From positions 77,801,283 through 77,865,282 of the forward strand of contig CM040427.1 in the NCBI GenBank assembly GCA_022702705.1: DNA of 64,000 nucleotides, written 5' to 3'. The notes beneath the pieces are model-generated. The model was given only the letters and a program-made list of their open reading frames with translations. It had not been told where the DNA came from and did no database searches. Positions 12,190-23,600 of the stretch are shown here, one piece after another. The DNA is from Papilionanthe hookeriana x Papilionanthe teres (Eukaryota; Streptophyta; Magnoliopsida; Asparagales; Orchidaceae). Numbering within the stretch: the first letter of the stretch is position 1; each line of letters opens with the position of its first letter. A program made the translations under genes and the position numbers.

Positions 12190-12420
12190 GGTTAATTTTA
12201 TCAAACAATGACTTGAACAAAATATTCATAAAAGCTACCATTGTCAACCAGAATGTTGCCTATTTATTTATCGTTAATAATCCACATTTCAATAATGGCA
12301 TCATTGTATGGATTCACCCTTGGGGGTAGATTTGCATTAGTGAATGTGATTGGTGGATGAGAGATGCACTTTGGAGAGAAAGCAGATGCGTAAAGTGCTC
12401 CCGATCTGGGCCTCTTCTAA
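12190..12420 (-). pseudogene. Tat-lineage aspartic protease remnant
   Basis: On the minus strand, PRVNPYNDAIIEMWIIND and, after an in-frame stop, IGNILVDNGS can be read. This matches the Tat protease signature, in which 'HNDALV' precedes 'I.R.LVDNGSS'. The active-site triplet appears as D-N-G, the usual form in this lineage. It lies between the gag remnant (right) and RT remnant (left), as expected. Confidence 0.72.
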
Positions 12421-12429
12421 CTGGCTTGC

Positions 12430-13375
12430 CAGAAGGATTCTCCAACTCATCAAAACTTGTCTGACACTATCTCAATGATATGGATGACATTCGCCCAAAC
12501 TGACTCATCCATGATTTCCTCCACTGAAGCCTTCCCATGCCTTTGGGTTAGAGCTCTAGGCAACATGAACACCTTGAGCTTTTCAGCTTTTATTAATTTC
12601 TTGACTAGGCTCTGGAGGTGTCTGCATTCCTCGGCATCATAGCCATGGTCTCTATGACTGACGCATCATTTATTCTTGTTCTGAAGAAAAGTTCTGGCTC
12701 TCATTGGCTTGCATTCAAGCATTATTTGTTTTGGATGGCCTTTACTAACTCCGCCATTTAGACTCTCAGTGGATTGGCCTTTGGTGCTTTTTGGTATTCA
12801 ACATCCACTTATGGTAACCTGTCGACTGTTACTCAATGCACCTCTCATGACCTGCTCTTTTGTTTATCCTGTCTGCTCCCTTTCTCAGGACAGCCGGTTG
12901 CCTTTGTACTGTGGCCGCGCAGAATAACATGAGTCTTCCATCAGCCTCCATCTGTCATCTCTTGGGGCCCTCCTCTTTAGACGATTGGTGGCCACTTTTG
13001 CCCCGATTATTGCAGGGGTGAAGTTGTACTCTTTAGCCAAAATATGATTGTTGGTTGGCTCCAACAATTCAACTTAGGGTTCATTGGTCACTACAGATCC
13101 AAAGAGTAGTAGAATGGTCCATCCTTTAGCCCTCGAGCTAAGGTGGCATATACTCTTTAGATCTCACACTTCTAACATATCCTTCTCGAATCATGTAATA
13201 GATGAGCAGAGGCTTCCATTTTGTCTATGCTTGATCTACAACATGGCCTGCAAACTTTTTTGCAGCTTCAGAGTGCTAGAAAATTATACCACAAACATTC
13301 CATTCAAATTGGCAAATGAGTTGATTGCTCGAAGTGATAGCCTATTGAACCACTTTAGCTGACTACTTTAACATG
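12430..13375 (-). pseudogene. Tat-lineage gag remnant
   Basis: Minus strand. The right end reads LKWFNRLSLRAINSFANLN, equivalent to the 'A..WF..L...SI.SF..L...F' helix of retrotransposon gag. This is followed by a degenerate matrix/capsid portion. Further left a CVSHRDHGYDAEECRHL segment (around 12,650) matches the 'C.FH...GH.T..C..L' region that precedes the protease in Tat elements. Several in-frame stops are present. The N-terminus is missing: similarity fades at about 13,375, some 220 bp before the host gene's start codon. Confidence 0.72.
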
Positions 13376-13380
13376 GTGAA

Positions 13381-13596
13381 AAAGAGACACTTTAGGCGTC
13401 AGTAATTCACAGCAACAAATTAGAGGCACAACGAAGAATCTGTTAAAAAACTCCTAATAAAATACTACCTGGCTACTTCCGGACGGCCAAAGCGGGGGTG
13501 TCTTTCTACGCCGTATTCGACAGACCATTCTCCGTGCGCCTTGCGCCGTTCATTTTCGCGCTGGAAACCCAGTCTCGGTAACCGAAGTCGGAAGTC
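13381..13596 (+). promoter_or_regulatory. Promoter and 5' leader of the R3H/G-patch gene
   Basis: This 216-bp stretch separates the truncated gag from the host ATG. The first half is AT-rich. From about 13,485 it becomes GC-rich with CpGs (GGACGGCCAAAGCGGGGG, TGCGCCTTGCGCCG, TTTTCGCGC). There is no convincing TATA box, in keeping with a TATA-less housekeeping-type plant promoter. The leader ends AAGTC immediately before ATGGGCGGC, a good plant start context (GC after ATG). The transcription start cannot be fixed from sequence alone. Confidence 0.5.
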
Positions 13597-14665
13597 ATGG
13601 GCGGCGGAAATGGAGGCAGGACGAGAGCCGGCAAGGGTAAGTCTACTCACGGCAGCACATCTTCTCGTGGTAAACCCCTTGTCTCCGCTGACCTAACTTC
13701 TTTTATCCATCAAGGATCTACAACAAAAACTGGAAGTAGCACGAAGAACGAGTCCCACTTTCATGGGAAGGCTTTCAGATACACTTACCCTGAAGTTAGT
13801 ACGGCTGTTGGTGTTGGCGAAGAGACCATCGTTGCTGCCTTTGTTGATCGGGATTCTCAAGGCGATCAGCTAGAAGATGCTCCTTCCTATGAGTACGATA
13901 ATTCAATCGTTGGCGGCGTTGGACTGGGGTATCTTGGCGAAGGAGTGGAAGAGGGGGAAGCTATGCCGGAGAAATCCGACGAGGGAGATAAGATGGATTG
14001 CTTGGATTCCTATTCGACACCGGTGATTAAAAAAGACAGATTTTTGATGATTGGAGGTGTGAGAGTTTACACTGAGGATAGTTCGTCTTCAGAAGAGGGA
14101 GAGGACGGACTCGACTATGATGGCAAGAGTAGCGATTCATATGCGGGAAGAATCTCTTGTTCGGATGAGTCAAACTCTTCTGACGCCGAAGAGGAGGATG
14201 ATGATTCATCGGGTGGTTCTTCATATGTGGATTCTGATTCTGATTCTGATATTGACGACGAATTAGCAGAAGATTACTTGGAAGGCGTCGGAGGTAGTTT
14301 GGAGCTGCTTAATGCGCAGTGGCTGACGGCAGCTAGCTTGGATGAGTCTGCTAAGGATGGTTTGATAAGACGTGATGTTAGGGCTAAAGAAGGAGGTGGG
14401 GGTAAGCTTGGGGCAAATGCTTTGATGAATGCCTCGATGGAATATGGCATGAAGAAGCCAAGTTCCAAGAAGGGTAAAGGTATAAGCCCTCGTCAATTCG
14501 GCTCGCCCATTGTGGACATTGATGTGTCAGGATTGGAAGATTTGTTGTTTGTGAAGGATTCTAGAGCAGCTGCAGGGAGGAGGAAACATAAACGGCAGCT
14601 GTCTCAACTTTCTCGATCATGGCCTGTTGAGGCTCGCAAAAGCAAAAAATATGATAAATTTCCAG
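13597..14665 (+). CDS. R3H/G-patch gene, exon 1 (residues 1-356)
   Basis: The exon starts at the first ATG of the open frame and ends at CCAG/GTAATT, splitting a glycine codon after its first base. It encodes the disordered N-terminus: a Gly/Ser-rich head, a central acidic block with SDSDSDSDID, and basic clusters (KKPSSKKGKG, GRRKHKRQ). The open frame continues to 14,751 only because intron 1 has no early stop. The downstream exon sequence joins precisely at 14,665, so 14,666-14,751 is intron. Confidence 0.93.
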
Positions 14666-17600
14666 GTAATTTTAAAGCACGATTGTTTCTAGCATTGGAA
14701 AATGATAGAAATTTCTCTGTCAGTTTTTTTACTAGAAATGCTATATTCTGAGGTTCTGCTAAGTGTTTGTGCTTTATTTATCCATCATTTTAATAATCAC
14801 ATTTGTAAGCGATTCCTGCCAGAAACATACATAGATCAACCTCTTTGTAAATATGCGTTGCTACTTTTATATGCAACATGCAGTTAGCATTTTAATGCCT
14901 TATGATTTCTGTGAACATGACTTTCAGAAAAAGTATCACCAATAGTAGCTGGGATTGCATCAGTTTTAGTCAACAAACACTTTAAAAATTGCCTTTTAAC
15001 CCTTTGAAAATAAATAGGAAAGCTCGGGCACTTAGTTTGATTAACTGTAAGTGTTCCAAAATGACTGGATCTCCTTTCCTTATTTGAGTTTATGCTTTGT
15101 TTTGGTTGAAAATAATGGAGTTGCGTTTTCATTCTTGAAACTAACCTTAAGAAATATTAGAAGTGAATTTCAATCTAAAGGGTTGGAAAGTTATAGTTTT
15201 TCTCTTTTTCATTTAATACCAGTAGAATAATATTGAATAATTGTAATGATGGGTTTTAACATATAATAATAGAAATTGAAAAATTTTTAGGAGGGTGGGT
15301 TAAAACAAGAAAACTGCGAAATAAAATTCATTAGAAGTGTGGTTGTTACAGAACAAATATATATCACCGCAATTTAGTTTAATGTAGTCCACTTGCGTGA
15401 CTAGATTCAAATGCTTACAATTAGATGAATTGGTCCAAAGTGTAGCTTCACATTTTGCATTACTAATGATCCATAACTAAATTTTTAATTGTAATTTTGT
15501 ACTTAAGAGTTCATGCGGGTGTGAACTTGCACTGCCAACATCTAGTTCTTTTTGCTGGTTATATGACAATATCAATTTAAGGTCAAACTTTTACGGATGA
15601 ATAGTAAATTTTACGAATCATCATTTGAAAAGGAAAAATCTAAAACATTGAATATCATTGTCAAAAATCAAATTTGAAATCATCAATGAATATGTATAAA
15701 ATAGAAGAGAAGAAAGATTTAGTTATGGGAAGGAAACATTTTCACAGATCATTTTCCTTAGAAACTACTATGTATTCATAGAAGACACTATTAAGCCTCT
15801 TTCTAAAAACAGTTTTTCAATGTAGAACATACTTATTTGTTGATTACTTTTATTTGATGAACCAAGTTTCTTGATATTGTTTCTTTTATCATGTAATTGA
15901 AACCTCATTGAGGAGAATACCTATGAAAGGTGAGTAGTTTTTCAGTAAAGGTATTTCACAATTCAAGTGGTTGTCCTTGGTGAATTATTGGGTGCTAACG
16001 CTCCACGTGAAGGGAGATTCATTGGGGTTTAAATATCACGCTTAAAGCTTTTACAAATTCTTTTGATTCTCCCAAATTCTTGATCACAATGGACCAAAAT
16101 ATTTAAACAATTTCCACCTACACAAAATCTATGAAGCGAGTCATAGATATTAATACAAACTAGGGATTGATCTAAGTTTTAAGTACAATATTACAATTTG
16201 CCTCAATCAAGCTTGCACATGCACATGTACTATATGAATCATCACATAAGCTTGATTGTAAAGAACAAATAAGTAAAAGAGTAAACAATGTAAAAATCAA
16301 GGATTTTATTTGGTTTGGCTCCAATTGTCTATGTTGATTTCCCAATCACCTCTTTCTTAGAAATTCTGCTAACCCTCCTTTGTCTAGTAGACAATGTAGT
16401 CTTTGTAAAGTCCACACTCTTGTACAACTCGGGTTAGAACCACTCATATTTATCTACTTGAGTTAGGATAACCTACTGTTTCATACTTTGAAAGGTAAAC
16501 ACTCCAAAATCTCCCTAGGTTTTGGTAATAGCAAAGACAAATAGAGACAATAAATAACGCACAATCCCTTGCAAGGATGTTGTTGAAAAAAAAAAAAAAA
16601 ACAAAGAATTGAGAGGAGTGAAGACTTGGATTGCTGTGGCCCAAGGAAGTGAATTGAATGAGAACTGTCAAGTTAGTAGAACACTTGAGAACACTTGAGC
16701 ACATTTTCTCCCATTCCCATAGTTAAAATGATTGCCTAACATATTTATTTCAAAAACTCGGGTGCATGAATGTGGATAATTTTTCCTTTACTCAAATCCC
16801 AAAATTTCATGTACATGTCAAACTAACCATTGTTTAAACTAGATATTACTATTTCTATAATGATATGCGCATTGTGACGTTTTACACATCAATCAGTGAT
16901 GTGTTGCATATAATTTTCGATGTATGTGCTCCAAAAAGCAGAATTTTTAAAAAATATTGAAAATTTGTTTTATGCTTTAAAAATATCAAATATTATTAAG
17001 AATGTATGCATTTTTTTAATGAGAACTTGGATTTGTGAAGAATTTGTTGTGATATTTGAATTATAAATAATAACCAAACCTATTTAAATTTCTCTAGGAT
17101 TGTTGAAAATGAACAATTTCCACAATTCAGGCTTTTAGTTGTCAATCAAAACATTAAAAAAATTGAATACACTTTTGGAGGTCATAATTTTTGAAACACT
17201 AGCTATATGATAAATTACATAAGTTTTCAAATGGCTTCAATTGGCTTATACTCAAAAATCATATCTTTAATTGCAATAAAAAGGTCAGAATAGAAATACT
17301 GATCTCATCTTAATGTTGTAGTATGGTAAATGAGCGGTGGTGTGGCTAGAGGATTTGCATAGGCAAGAGCTATGATGGTTCCTGCAACTTGTCAACTTCA
17401 TGCTTGAATGATCCCATAGTTGCGCTGGTGTATTCAAGTGCTTGGGCTTGATGCATTTTTATTCTTTCGGGACAGTCATCTTGCAAAATGGGAAATCTAT
17501 GGTTTGTGGCTTTATGCTATTAGGGCACGCATGCGTTTTTTGTTTGACTGCTAATTTTTTATTATTTGAGAAGTTTAGATTGGGCTTGCAGCCATTCTCA

Positions 17601-20600
17601 TTGATTAATGATTTTAAAATTAAAATGAGAATTCTTTTATTCTTGAAAAATAATTTAAATTTGAATTAAGTTGATTCTGTACCAACCTTCTTTACTTGCT
17701 TAATTTATGAGGCGTTGATAAATGGTAGCTAGAGATGGGGAATTTAGAAATTATAGACTTGAATAAAATTTTTATATTCAAATTTTCAATCCTGTGAGTA
17801 CAGTTCATTTAAATTCTATAAGTGTGATTATCTAATTCTGGATGAAGTCATCTCATTATATTGATGCGAGGTCTGATTTTTCGTTAATGGATAAAGTTGT
17901 TCCTAATTCCTTGCCACCTAATTTGTTTTTGGCTAGTTTACTGCTTTTGATTTTGTTAAAAAGTGTATTATGTTTGAAATTTAATTTTGGAAAAAATAAT
18001 TTATTTTCTTGCTGATTTTATTTGTGTTCGAGTTCTTGTTAAAATTCTCAATTATTAGATTCATTTCATTATTAGCTATTTTAAACTCTAGTATTGCATG
18101 ATTATATTTAAAGAAAGAAAGTTGGGTTTACCTGATAACTTGTGTTGTGAATCCTCAATTTTTCCCGCATGAAATTATGCTACATCAAATTAATTGCATT
18201 AGGGACCCTAATCTTTATTCATTCTGTATTAATCTGATATAACAACTTCTAATTTTATCATGTCGGTTAGATGCATTGTTGTTTGCTTGAAGCAAAAGTG
18301 TTTAAATGCATCAAATTGGTATCATACCTAAATAATAGTGCATCATTCATCATCACTTGCTTGAATCGACAATTGGAGCTTCTATCTTTTCTCTTGGACA
18401 CGTTGGTGGACTCTCCTTGGTTGAATTGCTTAGGTGAGGATTTCTTCTCAATAAGCTATTTTGAAACCCTAATTCCCTTACCTCTTAGCCCCTTATTTCT
18501 TGTCTTCAAACTCATCTTTCTGACCTTCAACACCATAAGCTTTCTTCCTCTTTCCTTTGTCTATCAAATACTTAATGCCCTTGGAAGGATTTCTAAAATT
18601 TGGCTCACTATACCCTAAAGCAACCCTTTCCACAAATATCCACTCCTTTCCTTCATTAGCTAAATCCTTATTCTCCTATTCAAGCTTTCAGCAAACCCTT
18701 GTAACCATCAAAACTGAGCCCATCCTCTATTCAATCCTTCAAATAAAACAATTAACTTCATATAGCTCTTGGCCTCATCACAGAACCATTACATCCATGC
18801 CCTAACGTAGTCTTACTTCCATGCCCTAATGTAGTCTTGTAGCTTTTTTTGTTTTTTAATTATTCCTTATTCAGTGTCATTTTCTTTGTATGTAGAGGTG
18901 CTACTCTAGTATCCATCCTGGTTATTTGAGAACAATAATTTTGTTTAGGGTTAATACACTCCCTAAACAGACACTTTTACATTTTTTCTTTCATCTTTTG
19001 TGCTGCAAAATTTTTTGTAAATATTCTCTTTTTGTTCAGGTGGGAAAAAGAAGCACCGTAAAGAACTCATTGCCACGAAACGTAGACAGCGTATGATCAA
19101 TCGCGGTGTTGACCTAGAACAAATAAATAAGGTAAGGATACGTATTTGAATTTTCTAGACTATGTGTTCTGGGTATTACTTATGAATTGTTAATTTATGT
19201 CATCTTGACTCTTACTCTTTGTATAATTTAATAAGGAGCATACAGAAATGTTCCAACTTTATACTACTATAGAGTAATATGATCGAGGAGGCTTAAACTC
19301 TAAGCATTTCTATAAATTTATTGTTGATATGCTCAATCTTATTTAGGAACCCAATCTGCCATTTGCCATCTGTATTTTTGATTTGTTCTTAGTAGCCACA
19401 AATATATTTGGCTGTTGCTTAAGCTTAAGGTCCACAAATGCGTTCTACTAAACTATTTCTATATAGCAGGAGGTTGCTTCCAGTAATAGATAAAACCAAA
19501 ACCAAATTATTCCACTTAAAAAACTTCATTTAATCACAAGCTTTTTTTATTCAACTATTTTTATGGTGCAATCTATGGTTAGCTGTAACAATTTAAGTGG
19601 GATTCATAAGCTCATATGACTGGGCTGGTTATGATGATCTTTACTCAAGTTCATTGTTTTCAATATCTTGGGGAGATAGTCTTGACCTCAAATACTTGTT
19701 ATTTTGAACTTTCTTGTCTTCTTTCTAAAAATAATGTTTCTTGCTTCTTTAATTTGCAGAAATTGAAAGAGGTGGTCATTAATGATATTGATGTGTTCTC
19801 ATTTCAACCAATGCATTCCCGTGATTGCTCTCAGGTACATTTTAGATTTGTATGGTGTACATATAAGGTTTGATAAGTTTTAAAGTTAAAATAAGTCAAG
19901 AGTTGGGCAAGAATTATGCAACATTACATAATAGAAGTAGACCTAGGTTTGAACTCATGCCTTCGATTGACTTAAACTAGCTTTTCTTTGGTTTTCAATA
20001 ACAAATTAGCCCAACATTACCTGCCAGATCCTATGTAATAGTTAGGTTTGGTCTATGAATTTTTTCTCTGTGGAATTTGATGTATTTATTGATTTGGCCA
20101 ACTTTAACAATAATTCGAACAAAAACTCAAGTCCCTGCCCAGAAAGCTGGCCCAATTATTGGGCCAAGCTTTGATAGAGATTTCATGAGTCCTATTTTTT
20201 CTGGTTTAGCACAAATTTGGATTTTTTCACAAAAATAATTGACATTCAGTTGCCATTTTGAAATGGACAGTTGACTATCTTCTTTCTTCATATAAATTAA
20301 TATTTTTTTTAATGTGGAAATTATTACGGAGAATTCTCATGATTGTTATAATGAGGAATTGTCGCTCACGCTTAGTTAAAGTGGGCCTTTCTTGATGTAG
20401 ATGAACAAGGAGAATGTTTAATGTGTAATTTTTAAACTTTTCTCGTATGTAGATGGACATGCAAATGATTCCCGTGATAGTGATTGAGGAATGGTAACTC
20501 TTGCATTCCTAGAGAAGTCTTGTTGCAAATTAATCCTGATATAAATGATGAAGAAGATTAATTTTTAATACCTATTTTTCATACTTTTCTTAGCTAGAGA

Positions 20601-23600
20601 TGGATGTGTCAGTATGACATAAATTAATGGGCTAATGTTTCTCTAAGATGGTTATTAAATGTGTTCATTATATGCCTTTGGGATGTAGAACAATAAAATC
20701 AGCTTATTTTCACAATTTTATATTGTGTTTCATCAATCTGATTTTATTTGGAAAATTTATAATTAATCATGTCACCTATCTATGTAAGGAGATCATGTGT
20801 TAGGGTTTTGATTATTACAATTGATAATAAAATATTAAGTTTTGCCTAATCTAGCTGTGTGCTATCATTGTTTTTTGGTCTTCATCTCTCTTTGCCCCAA
20901 ACTTTATGTATTCTCTTTCCCTCTCCTCCTTTGTATCTTTCATTGTCAAGCTATTTTTTTCTATACTCTCATATTTGCTATTATAGCACAACATGGATCC
21001 ATTGAGCAACTATAGGTTTGTTGAGCGCCCTTGCTCGTGTGCCTCCTACAAACTATCCTGATCTTATTTGCGCAACTAGCTCATGGGTCCTCACCTATGA
21101 CTCGTTAGCCCCACAGCTGTTTTGTCCTTCATGCTCAACAAATCCTTCAATCTCAATCCAAACCCTTAATATATTGTTGGCAACTGCATCCGTTGCGATG
21201 CAAAATTTTTTATCATTTTTAAAGTTATATGCACTCATAATATGAGGCGTAGAGCATAAATTTAATGATGAAAAGAGATTATGGGTGATAGTGAAGATGA
21301 AATAGATGGTAGTGCACATTAGATTTTCCTTAAAATATGGAAGGTAGTTTGTTTTAGATTTTCTATATGATAAGCTTTTGTCATTTTGTATAGGAGTATC
21401 ACAAAATATGGAAATGCATTTTGTTGCCTGCACATTTCAATACTTTATCGTGTTATACTTTTCAGATAATATTCCTCATTATTAAAAAATGTGAAACTTT
21501 TGAGCACATAACTTTGCTCAGTTAATGATTTTGGTTGGTGCAGAGCACTTTGGGTCATGTCTAGTTGAGGGCACCTAGTTCCTTTAAGAACATTGTTCCT
21601 TTAGCTTAGCCACAGTGCTTGACTAATGTTAGGTGCGGCTTGCTTCTGAACGTTGGAAGCGAACATTCCTCTTATAAGCTATTCACTTTTATTTTCATCA
21701 TTTTTTATTTGATCAAAACATGCTCTCATCTTGGCGTCATATTATGATTTTATTAAGCACTTAACTCTTGATTTAAAGTGTGAATTTATTCAATTATTAC
21801 CATGCATCCAATATCTGAGGATATTGAATTGCTGTAGATATAGACCTGATTTATAGAATGTGAATCATAAATATTATACATTGCCTCTGGAATTAATCAA
21901 ATTTCCATATTCATTATGGAATTATTATCATTTTTTTGTTGATATGTTTCATATAGATCACAAGCATCTACTAAGAGAAATTTATTTGTGATATGATTTT
22001 AATTTGCCTAAGAGATTATTATTTGACAAATTATTAATTGTAAGTTCTAGATACAACAACAACAACAAAGCCTTAATCCCACTAAGTGGGGTCGGCTACA
22101 TGAATCCTATTTCTCCATTGCGTCCTATTTAGTGTCAAATTTTCGTTTAATTCTAATAGATTAAGATCATTTTTTATGCAATAAGCCCAAGTTTTCCTAG
22201 GTCCGCCTCTCGCCTTTCTTAACATAAGTTGTATTTAAAACATCTACTCTCCTAATCGGATCATCGGGTGGTCGACGTTTAATGTGACCAAACCATCTAA
22301 GGCGACTCTCTCTAATTTTATCCGACACCGGTGCAACTCCAACCCTATTACGGATATATTCATTTCGCATTTTGTCTCTAAGTGTAAAGCCACTCATCCA
22401 TCTAATCATTCTCATCTCGGCAACACTTAACTTAACATTATGCTTCTCTTTTAAAGGCCAACATTCGAGCACCATAGAGCATTGAAGGTCTCACCACCAT
22501 CTTATAAAATTTTCCTTTCGAGCTTAAGCGGTACTTTTCTATCACACAATAGGTCGGACGCATTCCTCCACTTCAACCAACCAACTCGAATTCTACTATT
22601 AACATCCCCATCTATATCACCATCGCTTTGAACAATGGACCCAAGATATCTAAATCGTTCACACCTTTTAATAATTTGATCACCCAAAGTTACACTTCGT
22701 CACTAGACCTACTATTACTAAAATTACATTCCATGTATTCGGTTTTAGTTCTACTCAAACGAAGACCTTTAGACTCCAATGTAGACCTCCATAATTCAAG
22801 TTTTTCCTGGACTTTTTCTCTTGTCTTATCCACCGGGAGGATATCATCGGCAAAAAGCATACACCAAGGTACATCCTCTTGTAAATGGCCGGTAAGACCA
22901 TCCATAAATAAAGCAAAAGATATGGGCTTAAAGCCGATCCTCGATGTAAACCAACGAAATAGTAAAATACTTGGTCAATCCTCCTTCGGTTCGAACACAT
23001 GTAACGACTCTAGCATACATATCTTTAATGACTTGAATATAAGTCAAATCAACACCTTTCTTCTCGAGGACTCTCCAAAGAACATCTCTAGGAACCTTAT
23101 CGTAAGCTTTTTCTAAATCAATAAAAATCAAATGTAGATCCTCCTTATTATCTCTCGTACCTCTCCATCAAACCTCTTAATAAATGTATAGCTTCCATGG
23201 TAGACTCGCTCGGCATAAATCCAAATTGATTATGAGAAATCTTCGTAATACGTCTTAACCTATGTTCGATTACCCTCTCCCATAACTTTAAAGTATGACA
23301 CATCAATTTAATTCCTCTATAATTTGCACACTCTTGTGCATCTCCTTTATTCTTAAAAATGGGGACCAAAATGCTCTTTCTCCACTCCTCGGCATCTTTT
23401 TTGTTTTTAAAATAATATTAAAAAGTTTAGTAAGCCAGAAACCCCCAAATCACCTAAACATTTCCACACTTCAATTGGGATATCATCGAGTCCTACGAGA
23501 CTTTCCCCTTGGTTTTCTTTAAAGCCTCATCAACTTCTTTTTTACTAATGCGACGGTAAAAGTGAAAAGTTTTATTATTATTAACGATATTAAGATCACT

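Larger units (their letters stand above)
1..13380 (-). mobile_element. Decayed Ty3/gypsy Tat-lineage retrotransposon, both ends missing
   Basis: Minus-strand remnants appear in canonical gypsy order from right to left: gag (about 13,375-12,430), protease (12,420-12,190), reverse transcriptase (11,790-11,040), RNase H (around 7,845-7,540) and integrase (about 6,760-6,007). The wording of each domain is Tat-like: the protease has I-L-V-D-N-G, the RNase H has NNQAEYEAMIAGL, and integrase is followed by a short basic tail ending DDLKQFFP. A long repeat-rich 3' non-coding region (1-6,000) is also typical of Tat elements. Frameshifts and stops occur throughout, so it is inactive. It is interrupted by a DNA transposon (8453-11031) and a solo LTR (2535-4107). 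I found neither of its own LTRs: the left end lies outside the window and the right end stops in gag, just upstream of the host gene promoter. Confidence 0.82.

Noticed and set aside
14702..15132. Open frames just after exon 1 on both strands
   Set aside because: They lie in intron 1. Joining exon 1 at 14,665 to exon 2 at 19,040 gives a continuous conserved protein, so these are intronic noise.
16270..16500. LTR remnant in intron 1 (GGATTTTATTTGGTTTGGCTC wording)
   Set aside because: The phrase resembles sequence common in decayed plant LTRs, but no ends, target duplication or coding remnant could be found.
18271..18618. 115-residue open frame in intron 1 and a TTGGTATCA word near it
   Set aside because: No domain, hydrophobic T-rich translation, and TTGGTATCATACC lacks the rest of a tRNA-Met primer site. 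There is not enough to call a gene or an LTR element.
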